The notes beneath the pieces are model-generated. The model did not search any database and had not been told where the DNA came from. It saw only the letters and a list, made by a program, of their open reading frames with translations. This document shows, piece after piece, positions 45,591 through 58,640 of a stretch of 64,000 nucleotides of DNA. How positions within the stretch are numbered: the first letter of the stretch is position 1; each line of letters starts with the position of its first letter. The stretch is from Dama dama. Lineage: Eukaryota; Chordata; Mammalia; Artiodactyla; Cervidae. Both the position numbers and the translations under genes were made by a program. The stretch is from contig NC_083714.1 of assembly GCF_033118175.1 (NCBI RefSeq), positions 9,424,001 to 9,488,000 on the forward strand, read 5' to 3'.

Positions 45591-45959
45591 AAGTTTATCT
45601 GAGCAAACACTGATGCAATCTAGGCTGTACAAAACCAGAAGTGGTTAGAAGCACTCCACCAACAGGACGTAGGGGGAAGGATTTTATAGAGAAGACATAG
45701 AAGCAAAGCAAAAAGAAAATTATTTGATTTGCTATAGCTTAAGTGGTTGCATTATTTGGGAAAGTCTAGTTGGCTGCTTGTGATTAGTTGTTCTTCTTAA
45801 CCTTGAGAAACTTATAGGAATTGACTCTGGCTTAGGTTTTGGTTTGTTTACATGGACTACCAAGTCATTAGAGCCACCTCAGTTCAGTAGTCTCCTTGTT
45901 TGACTACTGTAAGAGTATAGAAGAGGAACACTTCCCAATTGACTCTATGAAAGCAGTAT
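45591..45959. other. Possible old LTR fragment
   Basis: AGTTTATCTGAGCAAACACT at the start resembles some mammalian ERV1-type LTRs. No ends are defined. Confidence 0.3.
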
Positions 45960-48235
45960 TACTCTGATATCATAACAAGACTAGGTACAACAAGAAAAGT
46001 ACAGACCAATATTTTTTATGAATATAGAGACAAAAGCCTTAACAAATTACCAGCAAGTTGAATCTAACAATATATAAAAGGATTATACACAGTGGCCAAG
46101 TGGAATTTATTCCAGGAATGCAAATTTGGTATATTACAGAAAAAGCAGAGAATATAAACCACTGAATTAACATAATGAAGGCCCCAAACCACATGATCAT
46201 CTCAAAAGATACAGGAAAAAAAAATAAATCCAGCAATTTCTCATGATAAAAATATTCAACAAACTAGGAATAAAAGGTAACTTCCTCAACTTGATAGAGG
46301 AAATCTACAAAAAGATGCAACTGACATTACACATAAGGATGAAACACTAAAAAATTTCCTTCTAGGAACTGAAACAAGACAAGGATGACTTCTACTGCCA
46401 TTTCTAGAGGTTGTACTAGAGGTTCTGGCCAAGGTAATTAGGCAAAAATAAATAAATAGGCATCCAGTTAGGAAAGGAAGAAGTAAATACGTCTCTATTT
46501 GAAGATAACAGTCTTGTACATAGCATAACCTAAGGAATCCATGAAAAAAAACTATGAGAACTAATACATGAGTGGAACATGGTGGCAGGATATAATATCA
46601 ACATACAAAAATCAATTGTATTTCTTTATATAGAAATTAGCAATCTGAAATTGAACTGAAGAAAATGATTCTACTTATGATGACATCAAAAATAAAAATA
46701 TTTTACGGATACATTTAACAAAAGAAATTTCAGGCTTATAAATTGAAAATACAGAATGTTGTTGAAAAAATTAAAGAAGACCTAAATAAATGGAAATAAA
46801 TTCCATGTTTGTGGATTAAAAGACAATATTGTTCTATTGGTCATACTACCTAACTGATCTACAGATTCAATTCAATCCCTATCAAAATCCTATCTGGCTT
46901 TTATGTAGAAAATGACAAGGTGATTTCAAAAATCAAAGGATGCAGAATAGATAAAACTTAGTTTAGAAAGAATAACATAGGATATTTAAACTTCTTAATT
47001 TCAAAACTTACTAACAAATGACAGTAATCAAGACAGGGTGGGACAGCAACTAGAGATTATCACACTAACTGAAGTTAGTCAGAAAGAGAAAGACAAAGAC
47101 CATATGATATCACTTATATGTGGAATCTAAAGTATGACACAAATGAACCTATCCATGAAACAGAAACAAAATCAGGGACATAGAGACAGACTGGTGGTTG
47201 CCAAGGGGGAAGCGGGTGGGAGAGGGTAGGAGCGGGAGTTTGTGGCTAGCATATGCAACTGATATATATATATATATAATGGATAAGCAGCAAGGTCCTA
47301 CTGTATAGCACAGGGAGCCATATTCAATATACTGTGAAAAGCCATAATGGAAAAGAATATGAAAAAGAATAAATATATATGTATAACTGAGACATTTAAT
47401 TGCACAGTAGTAATTAACACATCGGTATTCAACTATACTTCAATAAAAATAAATTTAAAAAAAAGACAGAGTGGTACTGCCATAAGGACAGATATATAGA
47501 TCAATGGAAAAGAATTTAGTCCAAAAGTAAACTATTACATATAGAGTCAATGGATTTTTGACAAATGTAACAAGACAATTCAAAGGGGGAAGAATCATTT
47601 TAAAACTAATAGTGACGGAACAATTGGATATCCAAATGCCAAAGATTGAATTTAGATCACTACATTATAACATACACCAAAATTAGCTCAACAAGGGTGA
47701 TAAATATTAATGCAAGAGCTAAAATTATAAAAACTCTTAGAAGAAAACATAGGAGTAAACCTTCATGTCCTTAGGTTTCACAGTGTTTTCTTAGCTATGA
47801 CAACAAAAACACATGTGACAAAAGATAAGATTAGAAGTCATCAAAATAAAAAAAAATTGTGCATCAAATGATACCACTAAGAAAGTGAAAAGACAACCCA
47901 CAGAGTGGGAAAAAATACTTGTGAATCATTTATTCAATAAGGAACTAATTTCCAGAAAATATAAAGAACTCTAGAAATTCAACTATAAAAAGACAAGTAA
48001 CCCAATTAAAAATGGGCAAATGATTTGAATAGATATTTATGAAAGTCATATAGATAACCAATAACCAATAAGCACATGAAAAGAAACTCAATATCATTAG
48101 TTGTTGGGAAATGTAAATCAGAATCAAAAGGAGAGAACACTTCATATAAATTATGATGGTTAAAATGAAAATGATGGAAAATGACATATTTTATTGAGGA
48201 TGATGATAAACTGGAGCTCTCAGATAACATCTGAG
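45960..48235 (+). mobile_element. Old L1 ORF2, interrupted by a younger L1
   Basis: Plus-strand ORF2 text throughout (TGGAATTTATTCCAGGAATG, a hallmark of the RT region, at about 46100; GACATTACACATAAGGATGA; TAGATCAATGGAAAAGAAT). Many stops. Split at 47037 by a younger L1 3' end. Confidence 0.85.
47038..47465 (+). mobile_element. Younger ruminant L1 3' end
   Basis: GATATCACTTATATGTGGAA to CAATAAAAATAAATTTAAAA. It is flanked by AGACAGGGTGG and AGACAGAGTGG, an 11-bp duplication with one mismatch. Confidence 0.9.
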
Positions 48236-48349
48236 TTTATACTAATGAGGTAACTCATGGTGAGTCCCCAGATACCTTCAGGTTAGGGGCTGGCCACCAC
48301 AAGGACCAAATATTAGAGGGATATGTGGACAAAAAAAAAATGTTACCTG

Positions 48350-48796
48350 CCATTCAGGTAGACAAGATGTTGCCTACTATCAAGCCATCAGCCACTGCAA
48401 CCACTTACAACGCTGCACCCAGAGGGGAATTCAGGATGAAGAAAAACAGGACACTGGCCCTAGGTAGTTAAGATTCATACCGAAGGAAAAATTTCAGTGA
48501 GCCCAGACTCTTGTATTTTACCATACATAGAAAAGCACTAAAATCATTAACTTGAGATGTCTGTTTTTGTGATTAACAATAACTTTTGATGTTCAAGCAC
48601 ACATGTTTGTTTTTGGTTTTGTTTTTCAATAAAAACTCCCATATATCGTGGCTCCTGCCTTATCTCTTTGGAACAGTTCCTCGGAGCTATCTGACAGGCT
48701 GTATTCTGGGCTATAGCCTTCAGCAAGGCCACTGAATAAAACACAATTCTCAACTTTTAGGTTGTGCATTGTTTTTCAATCCACAGCTGAAAGTTT
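48350..48796 (+). mobile_element. LTR-like segment
   Basis: Contains CTTTGGAACAGTTCCTCGG, AATAAA signals (about 48628 and 48735) and an end like AGGTTGTGCATTGTTTTTCA, as in mammalian ERV LTRs. The 5' limit is uncertain. No retroviral genes follow. Confidence 0.55.
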
Positions 48797-49322
48797 CAGT
48801 CTTAACATCCTACCCCTCTTCCCTGACCTCTGGAGAGGGAAGGACTAGAGATTTCCTGCCAAAAATTTTGGCTCCCTGTCCACCAATGCCAAATAGAAAT
48901 ACAGAGACAGTATGGAGGAAATAGAAAAGAGTTTTTTTTTTTTAAAGAGTAGTTTTATTTTTGCCTGACAAAAGGGAAACACAGTAGGCTAGTGCTAAGA
49001 ACTGTGTACTCCTTCCTGGGGTACTGGGGATCTTATAGGTGGAACTCATAGTCCAGAGTGAGTGAAGGTTTTGTATTCTTCTTCTTCTTGCATTATAAAA
49101 TAGTCACTGCTGGCATCAGGCAGCTTGATAATTGGGTCCATTCATATCTGGGTTATTGGCCTGTGACCTTCTTTCTGAAATGTAAACAGCTATAAGAGGT
49201 AATCTGCTACTAGAGAGTACAGGAAGGGTAAATACCAGGTGCAGGATATAATTTACACAGTATTAGGGGGTGATAGGTTAGCTTTCTGAAGAACAGATCT
49301 AGTACAGACACTACAGATTAAT
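48797..49322 (-). mobile_element. ERV leader plus LTR, minus strand
   Basis: Read on the minus strand, an LTR (about 49320 to 48930) runs into a leader with GGTGGACAGGGAGCC and CTCTCCAGAGGTCAGGG-type sequence. The same LTR-end/leader junction occurs on the plus strand at about 62690-62760. No gag, pol or env is seen. Confidence 0.5.
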
Positions 49323-49324
49323 AG

Positions 49325-49526
49325 TAGTGAGTGAAGTCACTCAGTCATGTCTGACTCTTTGCGACCCCATGGACTATAGCCTACCAGGCTCTTCTGTCCA
49401 TGGGATTTTCCAGGCAAGTGTACTGGAGTGGGTTGCCATTTCCTTCTACAGAGGCTCTTCTGAACCAAGGGACTGAACCCACATTGTAGGGAGATGCTTT
49501 ACCATCTGAGCCACTAGGGAAATCCA
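49325..49526 (-). mobile_element. Bov-tA SINE
   Basis: Minus-strand copy, AGTGAAGTCACTCAGTCATG to GAGCCACTAGGGAAATCC. Flanks CAGATTAATAG and CAGATTAGTAATAG suggest the target duplication. Confidence 0.9.
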
Positions 49527-49679
49527 GATTAGTAATAGTTAAAACTAAAATTAGCTAGCTCTTTCAGGCCAGTTTATGTTTCTTCTCTAGCCTGTTCACT
49601 GTTCTCTTTATTTTCCTTGTTTTTCAGGAGAGAGGAAATAAAAACCTCATTTCTATTTTTTTTTTTTTTTTTTTGCAGC

Positions 49680-50142
49680 CGATTGAGTTCAGTCACCATT
49701 GGTTGATTTAATCAATCATTCCTATGTAATAAAACATTCATAAACCACCCTAAATGACAGGGTTTGGGAAGCTTCTGGGTTGGAGAACACATGAATGTGC
49801 TGGGAAAGTGGTGTGTCTAAAGACAGCAAAGAAGCCCTGCCTTTCTACTTCCCCCCAATACCTTGCCCTATGCCTCTCTTCCATTTAGCTATGCCTGAGT
49901 TGTATCATTTAAAATCAATACTAGAAACTAAAGCATTTTTCTGAGGGTTGTGAGTTGTTCAAGTAAATTATTGAAACTGAGCAGAGGGTCATGGGCATCC
50001 CCAAATTTGTAGTTGGCAGGGCAGAAGTGTAGGCAACCAGGGCACCCCATTTGTGGCTGCTGTCTGAAGTGGAGATATTCTTCTAGGACTCAATCTTTAA
50101 CCAGTGATGTTAGTCTCAGAATTGAATTGACTTGCAGGACAC
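49680..50142 (+). mobile_element. ERV-type LTR
   Basis: Text such as CCTATGTAATAAAACATTCA, TTGCCCTATGCCTCTCTTCC and CAGAATTGAATTGACTTGCA belongs to a known class of mammalian ERV LTRs; the family name is not recalled. It directly precedes a tandem duplication. Confidence 0.55.
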
Positions 50143-50696
50143 CCAGTTGGGGTTGAAAATTCAGAGAACTGGTTAGTGTTGTAAAACATGCTGCCTCTGT
50201 TGTCAAAAGTGGTGTCAGGTAATACCATACATGGTGAAAAGCAACTGAGAAGACATTTATAGATTCAATGGAAATAGAAACTAAACTGCTTGTCAGCTCA
50301 TCTACCAGAGAAAACCTGGGAAAGAGAGAGCTGGGAGGAGACCTGGGATCAGAACTAATTTCAGTCTGCAGAACAATTTATGCCTCAGGACATTGTTGAA
50401 AACAATAGAGCAATCAGCAGGCCAGTTGGCGCTGGAGAATCAGAAAATTGGCTGCTGCTGAAAAATGCACTGCCTTTGATATCAGAAATGGTGTCACATA
50501 ACACCACACATGGTAAAAAGCAATTGAGAGGACATTGATAGATTAATTGGCAATACAAACTAAACTGTAGGTCAACTCATTTACCAGAGAAAACCTGGAA
50601 AGAGAGAGCCAGGAGGCCTGAGAGCAGAACTAATCTCAGTCTGCAGAATAATTTATGCCTCAGGGTATTGTTGAAAACAGTAATGCAATCAGCAGG
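50143..50696 (+). repeat. Two-copy tandem repeat, ~277-bp period
   Basis: Copy 1 is 50143-50421 and copy 2 is 50422-50696; both begin CCAGTTGG. Shared landmarks include ACCAGAGAAAACCTGG, AGTCTGCAGAA and AATTTATGCCTCAGG, then GCAATCAGCAGG at each unit end. Divergence is visible but the copies align end to end. It has no coding frame. Confidence 0.88.
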
Positions 50697-51481
50697 CAAT
50701 TAGTGGTGTTTTAGTGGCAATTAGTTGTTGCATTTGGTCAGGGACAAAGAGAGTCCTGCCAAAAAGCACTGTCATTCCAAGGTGACTGTGGGCATACCTA
50801 GAGCTGTGCACACTGAGGAACAACAAAAGAGGTTTCACACATTTTATGTGTGTGGGCACAGGCATTACTTATTTAGAGACTAGCTGGATTACCAAAAATA
50901 ATCTAAATTATCTAAAATTACCTAGCTAGTCACTAAACAACCTTGAAAAAAACAATAACAAGCCCCATATGGGGAGGAGGAGTTGCTATATTATCTAATA
51001 TGTTGTTTTCAACAAAAATTTATGAGACATGAAAAGTAAGAGGAAAGTATGACCTATATATCAGGGGAAAAAAAAAACAGGCAACAGAAACTGCCTGTGG
51101 GAAGAAAAAAACTGCCTGTGAGAATGAACATATTTCAGATTTAACAAAGACTTCAAAGTAGCTGCTATACATGTAGTCACAGAACTAAAAAAAAAGATTA
51201 AAAAATTAAAGGAAGATGTGATGACAATATGAAATCAATAAAGAGAATTAAAAAGAAAACAAATACAAATTCAGGTATGAATTGAAAGTTACAATAACTG
51301 AAAAGAAAAATTCAACAGTGGATTTAAACAGGCAGACTAATTAGTTAACTTGAAGATAAACTGATAGATATTAATCAATCTGAACAATGGAAAGAAAGAA
51401 AGCTGACAAAAAATGTTCAGAGCCTCAGAGAAATGTGAGACATTATTAAGCTCTATATTTGTTAAAGAAATGACTCCCAAT
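50697..51481. other. Unassigned AT-rich stretch
   Basis: Part around 51130-51430 resembles L1 ORF1-side coiled-coil text (ACTGATAGATATTAATCAAT), but not securely. Confidence 0.35.
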
Positions 51482-52012
51482 TGATTATGGTAATAGATTA
51501 TGGATTCTTGATCTCCGAAGAACAAGATTTAGCTTGTTCTTGACCAGAGACCAGGCTTGATCACTCAGAGCTTTTGTGTAGCAGAGTTTTATTAAAGTAA
51601 GCAAAGGGACAAAGAAAGCTTCTGACATAGACATCAGAAGGGGGGTGGAGAGTGTCCCCCTTCACTAGTGTTAACAAGGGAGTTATATACTTTATAAATT
51701 AGTTATTACAATAAATCAAAAGAATGTCTTGAGGTTGTAAAGATCTTACTAGACTCACTCCCATGATTTACATTTTAAGATAACAGGATTAGCCAGAAGG
51801 TTTTCAGGAAGGAGAAACTGTTCTCAAGCAGGATACATTGTTGTTATATAATCCTTAGTACAGAGTTTAAACTGAGTTGTTTGTTGAGTAATCATCAGTT
51901 CAGGACTTAAAGAAAAATAAGTTTTATGTGACTAAGACTAAAGAATGTAGAGAAAAAAAAAAGATGTTTGTCCTTTCCTCTTCCTTGAGAATTCCAGACC
52001 CCTATCTCTGCT

Positions 52013-55000
52013 AACAGAATGTGGTCCACTGGAGAACGGAATGGCAAACCACTTCAGTGTTCTTGCCTTGAGAACCCCATGAACAGCATGAAAAAACAAA
52101 AAGATAGGACACTGAAAGATGAACTCCCCAGGTCGGTAGGTGCCCAATATGCTACTGGAGATCAGTGGAGAAATAACTCCAGAAAGAATGAAGGGATGGA
52201 GCCAAAGCAAAAACAACACCCAGTTGTGGATGTGACTGGTGATAGAAGCAAGGTCCGATGCTGTCAAAGAAGCAGTATTGCATAGGAACCTGGAGTGTTA
52301 GGTCCATGAATCAAGGCAAATTGGAAGTGGTCAAACAGGAGATGGCAAGAGTGAATGTTGACATTCTAGGAATCAGCGAACTAAAATGAACTGGAATGGG
52401 TGAATTTAACTCAGATGACCATTATATCTACTACTGTGGGCAGGAATCCCTTAGAAGAAATGGAGTAGCCATCATGATCAACAAAAGAGTCCAAAATGCA
52501 GTACTTGGATGCAATCTCAAAACGACAGAATGATCTCTGTTCACTTCCAAAGCAAACCATTCAATATCACGGTAATCCAAGTCTATGCCCCAACCAGTAA
52601 TGCTGAAGAAGCTGAAGTTGAACAGTTCTACGAAGACCTATAAGACCTTCTAGAACTAACACCCCAAAAAGATGTCCTTTTCATTATAGGGGACGGGAAT
52701 GCAAAAGTAGGAAGTCAAGAAACACCTGGAGTAATAGGCAAATTTGACCTTGAAGTACAGAATGAAGCAGGGCAAAGGCTAATAGAGTTTTGCCAAGAGA
52801 ACGCACTGGTCATAGCAAACACCCTCTTCCAACAACACAAGAGACGACTATACACATGGACATCACCAGATGGCCAACATCAAAATCAGATTGATTATAT
52901 TCTTTGTAGCCAATGATGGAGAAGCTCTATACAGTCAGCAAAAACAAGACTGAGAGCTGACTGTGGCTCAGATCATGAACTCCTGATTGCCAAATTCAGA
53001 CTTAAATTGAAGAAAGTGGGGAAAACCACTAGGCCATTCAGGTATGACCTAAATCAAATCCCTTATGATTATACAGTGGAAGTGATAAATAGATTTAAGG
53101 GACTAGATCTGATAGACAGAGTGCCTGATGAACTATGAACAGAGGTTCATGACATTGTACAGAAGACAGGGATCAAGACCATCCCCAAGAAAAAGAAATG
53201 CAAAAAGGCAAAATGGCTGTCTGAGGAGGCCTTACAAATAGCTGTGAAAAGAAGAGAAGCTAAAAGCAAAGGAGAAAAGGAAAGAAATACCCATTTGAAT
53301 GCAGAGTTCCAAAGAATAGCAAGGAGAGATAAGAAAGCCTTCCTCAGGGATCAATGCAAAGGAATAGAGGAAAACAACAGAATGGGAAAGACTAGAGATC
53401 TCTTCAAGAAAATTAGAGATACCAAGGGAACATTTCATGCAAAAGATAAGAGAGTCGCTCAGTCGTGTCTGACTCTTTGTGACCCCATGGACTGCAGCCT
53501 CCCAGGCTTCTCCATCCATGGATTTTTCCAGGCAAGAGTACTGGAGTGGGTTGCCATTTCCTTTTCCAGGGAAAGATGGGCTCAATAAAGAACAGAAATG
53601 GTAGGGACCTAACAGAAGCAGAAGATATTAAGAAGAGGTGGCAAGAATACACAGAAGAACTGTACAAGAAAGATCTTCATGACCCAGATAATCACGATGG
53701 TGTCATCACTCACCTAGAGCCAGACATCCTGGAATTTGAAGTTGAGTGGGCCTTAGGAAGCATCACCACGAACAAAGCTAGTGGAGGTGATGAAATTCTA
53801 ATTGAGCTATTTCAAATCCTAAAAGATGATGCTGTGAAAGTGCTGCACTTAATATGTCAGCAAAATTGGAAAACTCAACAGTGGCCACAGGACTAGAAAA
53901 GGTCAGTCTTCATTCCAATCCCTAAGAAAGGCAATACCAAGGAATGCTCAAACTACCACACAATTGCACTCATCTCACACACCAGTAAAGTAATGCTCAA
54001 AATTATCCAAGTCAGGTTTCAGCAATACGTGAACCGTGAACTTCCAGATGTTCAAGCTGGTTTTAGAAAAGGCAGAGGAACCAGAGATCAAATTGCCAAC
54101 ATCTGCTGGATCACCGAAAAAGCAAGAGAGCCCCAGAGAAACATCTATTTCTGCTTTATTGACTATGACAAAGCCTTTGTGTGGATCAAAATAAACTATG
54201 GAAAATTCTGAAAGAGATGAGAATACCAGACCACTTGACCTGCCTCTTGAGAAACCTGCATGCAGGCCAGGAAGCAACAGTTAGAACTGGACATGGAACT
54301 GGTTCCAAATAGGAAAAGGAGTACCTCAAGGCTGTATACTGTTACCCTGCTTATTTAACTTCTATGCAGAGTACATCATGCAAAGCACTGGGCTGGATGA
54401 AGCACAAGCTGGAATCAAGACTGCCAGGAGAAATATCAATAACCTCAGATATGCAGAAGACACCACCCTTATGGCAGAAAGTGAAGAAGAACTAAAGAGC
54501 CTCTTGATAAAAGTGAAAGAGGAGAGTGAAAAAGTTGGCTTAAAGCTCAACATTCAGAAAACTAAGATCATGGCATCCACTCCCATCACTTCATGGCAAA
54601 TAGATGGGGAAACAGTGGCTGACTTTATTTTTGAGGGCTCCAAAATCACTGCAGATGGTGACTGCAGCCATGAAATTAAAAGACACTTACTTCTTAGAAG
54701 GAAAGTTATGACCAACCTAGACAGCATGTCAAAAAGCAGAAACATTACTTTGTCAACAAAGGGCCGTCTAGTCAAGGCTATGGTCTTTCCAGTAGTCATG
54801 TATGGATGTGAGAGCCAGACCATAAAGAAAGTTGAGCACTGAAGAATTGATGCTTTTGAACTGTGGTGTTGGAGAAGACTCTTGAGAGTCCCTTGAACTG
54901 CAAGGAGACCCAACCAATCCATCCTAAAGGAGATCTGTCCTGGGTGTTGACTGGAAGGACTGATGTTGAAGCTGAAACTCCAATACTTTGTTTGCCCACC

Positions 55001-55218
55001 TGATGTGAAGAGCTGATTGATTGGAAAAGACCCTGATGCTGGGAAAGATTGAGGGCAAGAGGAGAAGAGGACGACAGAGGATGAGATGGTTGGATGGCAT
55101 CACTGACTCAATGGACATGAGTTTGGGTGAACTCCAGGAGTTAGTGATGGACAGGCAGCATGCTGCGATTCATATGGTCGCAAAGAGTTGGACACGACTG
55201 AGCAACTGAACTGACCTG
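52013..55218 (+). mobile_element. Nearly full-length BovB (RTE) LINE
   Basis: 3.2 kb with flanks ATCTCTGCT (52004-52012) and ATCTCCGCT (55219-55227). Order: the 5' region; an APE-type endonuclease around 52280-52990 (TWSVRSMN-like start, VQVYAPTSNAEEAEVEQFYE, GDGNAKVGSQE, SDHELLIAKF); a linker; RT at about 53600-54480 (FIDYDKAF); and the C-terminus with FEGSKITADGDCSHEIK. The RT box is YAED rather than YADD (54450-54461). Several stops, frameshifts and a SINE insertion make it inactive. This retrotransposon is known for horizontal transfer between squamates and ruminants. Confidence 0.93.
53447..53573 (-). mobile_element. BovA SINE fragment in BovB
   Basis: Minus-strand, AGTCGCTCAGTCGTGTCTGA to GGTTGCCATTTCCTTTTCC. 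It separates two adjacent parts of the BovB frame; AAAGAT occurs on both sides. Confidence 0.88.
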
Positions 55219-55308
55219 ATCTCCGCTTTGAGAGTCCCAGACCTCTTTCTACTCCTCAGGGACCCCAGACTTCTTTTCAACCTGCCTAGGAATTGACTCT
55301 CTCACAAT

Positions 55309-55779
55309 GGTAACTGGAATCCAGAGAAGCCAAGTGAAGAGACCCAGAAATAATACATAAGAAGGTTGATATAACAAAAGCTATGGATATATACTAGCTT
55401 TCCTTCCTTCTCTCCTAAGTTATATAAAGTAATAATTATAACAGTATATTGTTGGGTTTGAAGATATATAGGTGTCATATATATAGATATCTCATGCTCA
55501 TGCTCAGTTGCTCAGTTGTGCCTGACTCTTACATATATATATATATATATGTATACATATACATATATATATATATATATAAAGTATATACATATATATG
55601 TAAAACAATAAAATCTCAGAAAGGGGTAAAGTGAATAGTTACATAGGAATAATTTTTTCTGTATCTCACTAGAATTAAATTAGTTATAAATCTGCAGCTC
55701 ATTCTGGTAAGTTAATATGCATATAGTAAATAACAAAAAAAAAATAGCCAAAAAGTTAATGAAATTAGAATGCAACATT
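55309..55779. other. Unassigned stretch with a SINE scrap and TA microsatellite
   Basis: Contains a BovA scrap at 55498-55530 (TCAGTTGCTCAGTTGTGCCT) followed by a (TA/CA)n run at 55531-55602. Confidence 0.6.
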
Positions 55780-55952
55780 AGAAAATATTCACTTAATGCA
55801 AAAGAGGAACAGAGGAACAACAAAAAAAATGAGAACAAAAAGTAAAATTGCAGAAGTAAATCCAACTACATCAGTATTAATAGAAAGTGTGAATGGGTTA
55901 AAATATGCAATAAAAGATAGAGTTGTCAGACTGGATATGAAAAAAAGGCTAG

Positions 55953-56140
55953 GGACTTTCCTGGTGGTCCAGAGCCTAAGACTCTGTACTCCCAATGCAG
56001 GGGGCCCAGGAACTAGATCCCACAAGCTGCAACTAAGAGTTTCATGTGCTGCAGCTAAAGATTCCACAGGCCACAATGAAGATCAAAGATCCTGCATGCC
56101 ACAACTAAGACCCAGCACAGCCAAATAAATAAAATAAATA
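55953..56140 (+). mobile_element. CHR-type SINE
   Basis: GGGACTTTCCTGGTGGTCCA to an AAATAAATAAAA tail. Confidence 0.88.
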
Positions 56141-57684
56141 TTAAAAAATAATAAAGTATAGTAATATGCTATATGCATGAGATACACTTCAAATTCAAAG
56201 ATGCAAATAGATTTAAAGTAAAAGGATAAAAAAGATTTACAAGCAGCTAAATATATATATATATTTATATATACATATATTTGTATATACATATATTTAT
56301 ATATATATGTATATATATATATACAAGCAGATAAAAAAGATATACAAGATATATAAGAAAGTTGAAGTGACTATAATATCAGACAAAATAGACTTTAAAA
56401 CAAAAATGTTAGTAAAGACAGAGACATTTTATAATGATAAAAGGATCAATCTATCAGAAAGATAAAACAGTTTTAAACATATATGCTCCTAATAATAGAG
56501 CATTAGAATATAAGAAGAAAAAATTGACAAAAATAAATGGAAAGTAGACAGTTCAACAATAGTTGGAGATTTTCAATATTTAATAATGTATAGAACAACT
56601 AAGCAGCAGACCAACAAAAAATAGAAACTTGAACAACATTATAAACCAACTAGAACTAATAGACATCTATAGAACCCTCCACCCAACAATAATAGGATTC
56701 TTCTCAAGTACACATGGAATATACTCCAGAATAGACCACATGCTAGTTGACAAAACAACCATGATATATTTATCATGAACCATGATAAACTTGAAAGATT
56801 AGAAATACTATTAAGTATGTTTTCTGCTAACATGGAAAGTAGAAAACAGAAGCAGAAAGAAATTTGGGGAAAGCACAAATTCATGGAGATTAAACAGCAT
56901 GCTCCTAAATAACCAACAGATCAAAGAAGAAATAAAAAAGGAAATTAAATTATATTGAGATGAATGAAAATGAAGATATAACATACCAAAACTTATGGGA
57001 TGCAGCTAAAGCAAGGCTTAGAAGAACATGTGTTGCAATAAATGCCTATTGAAACAGAGAATAGAAAAACAGCAGAGAAAATCAATAAAACTAAAAGCTG
57101 GTTCTCTGTAAATATCAACAAAATTGACAAACCTATAGACTGAAAATAAAGAAAATTCAAACTACTAGAGTCAGAAATGAAAGAGAGGACATTACTACTG
57201 ACTTTAGAGAAATAGAAGGATTATGAAGGAATACTAAGAATAACTGTATGCCAATGCATTACATAACTTAGATGAAATGAACAAATTCCTAAAAAGACAC
57301 AAACTACCAAAACTGACAAAATGGGAAATAAGAACATACCTATAAAAAGTAAAGAGAATTAATTAGAAGACAAAAAGCTACCCAAAAGGAAAAGTCTAGG
57401 CCCAGATTGCTGCACTGGTGAATTATGCCAAACATATAAAGAAGAATTACTACTACTCTTTCACAAATTTTTCTAAAATATACAAGAGGAGAGAATACTT
57501 CCTCACTCATTCTGTGAGGTCAGTATTATTCCATTATCAAAACCATACAAAGACACCACATGAAAAGGAAACTACAGATTAATATCTTGTATAAATATGG
57601 ATGCAAAAATCCACCACAAAAATACCAAAAAGTGAATTCAGCAACATATAAAAAGATTTACACCAGTGGGATCTATTCCAGGAT

Positions 57685-57881
57685 TGTGAAAAGTGAAAGC
57701 CACTCAGTTGTGTCCAGCTCTTTGTGACCCCATGGACTATACAGTCCATGGAATTCTCCAGGCCAGAATACTAGAGTCGGTAGCCTTTCCCTTCTTCAGG
57801 GGATCTTCCCAACCCAGGGATCAAACCCAGGTCTCCCGCATTGCAGGTGGATTCTTTACCATCTGAGCCACAAGGGAAGCC
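57685..57881 (-). mobile_element. Bov-tA SINE
   Basis: GTGAAAAGTGAAAGCCACTC to GAGCCACAAGGGAAGCCC, minus strand. Confidence 0.92.
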
Positions 57882-57954
57882 CAAGAGTGTGAGGTTGGCT
57901 TAACATCCAAAATTTAACCGATGTAAAATGCCATAGCAATAGAATAAAACACAG

Positions 57955-58252
57955 GGACTTCTCTGGTGGTCCAGTGGTTAAAAGTCCACCTGTCAATGCA
58001 GGGGACACGGGTTCAATCCCTGGTCCAGAAACTAAGATCCCACATGCAGTGGGGCAACTAAGCTCATGAGCTGAGACTGCTGAGCCTCAGTGCTGCAACT
58101 ACTGAAGCCTGCACACCTCACAACAAGTCACCACAATGAGAACACCGCACAAAGCCCACACACTGCAACAAAGAGTAGCCCCCCCTCGTTGCAACTAGAA
58201 AAAGCCTATGTCCTGCAAAGAAGAGGCAGTGCAGCCAAAAATAAAATGAATA
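57955..58252 (+). mobile_element. CHR-1-type long SINE
   Basis: GGGACTTCTCTGGTGGTCCA to GGCAGTGCAGCCAAAAATAA. Confidence 0.88.
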
Positions 58253-58640
58253 AACAAACAAAAGACCCACAAAAACCACATGATAATCTGAAAAGGTGCA
58301 AAAAAAGGTATTTTAAAAAATCAAACATCTTTTTGTGAAAAAAACACACAACACACTAGAAGTAGAAGACAACTTCCTCAACCTGGCAAATGGCATATAC
58401 AAAAAATGCACAGCTAACATACTTAATGGTGAAAGACTGGATGTTTTCCCCTTAAGATTAGGAATATAAGGATGTCTGCTCTTCCCACCTCTATTCATCA
58501 TTGTGCTAGAGGTTCTAGCTATGACAGGCAAGAAAAAGAAAGAAAAGGCATCCAGATTGGAAAGGCTAGAAGTAAAACTATCTTTATTCACAGATGACAT
58601 GATTTTATATAGAAAATCCTGAAGGAGCCACTAAAAAATT

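Larger units (their letters stand above)
51482..55304 (-). mobile_element. Solo LTR hosting a BovB insertion
   Basis: TG (51482) ... CA (55304) ends, each flanked by CAAT (51478-51481 and 55305-55308). The minus-strand AATAAA (plus TTTATT near 51590) sets the orientation. The net LTR is about 0.6 kb after removing the BovB. It resembles the ruminant BTLTR class. No retroviral genes are present. Confidence 0.7.

Noticed and set aside
54378..54842. 154-codon open frame with reverse transcriptase similarity
   Set aside because: Real BovB coding remnant, but part of a dead element; listed under the BovB feature and not as a gene.
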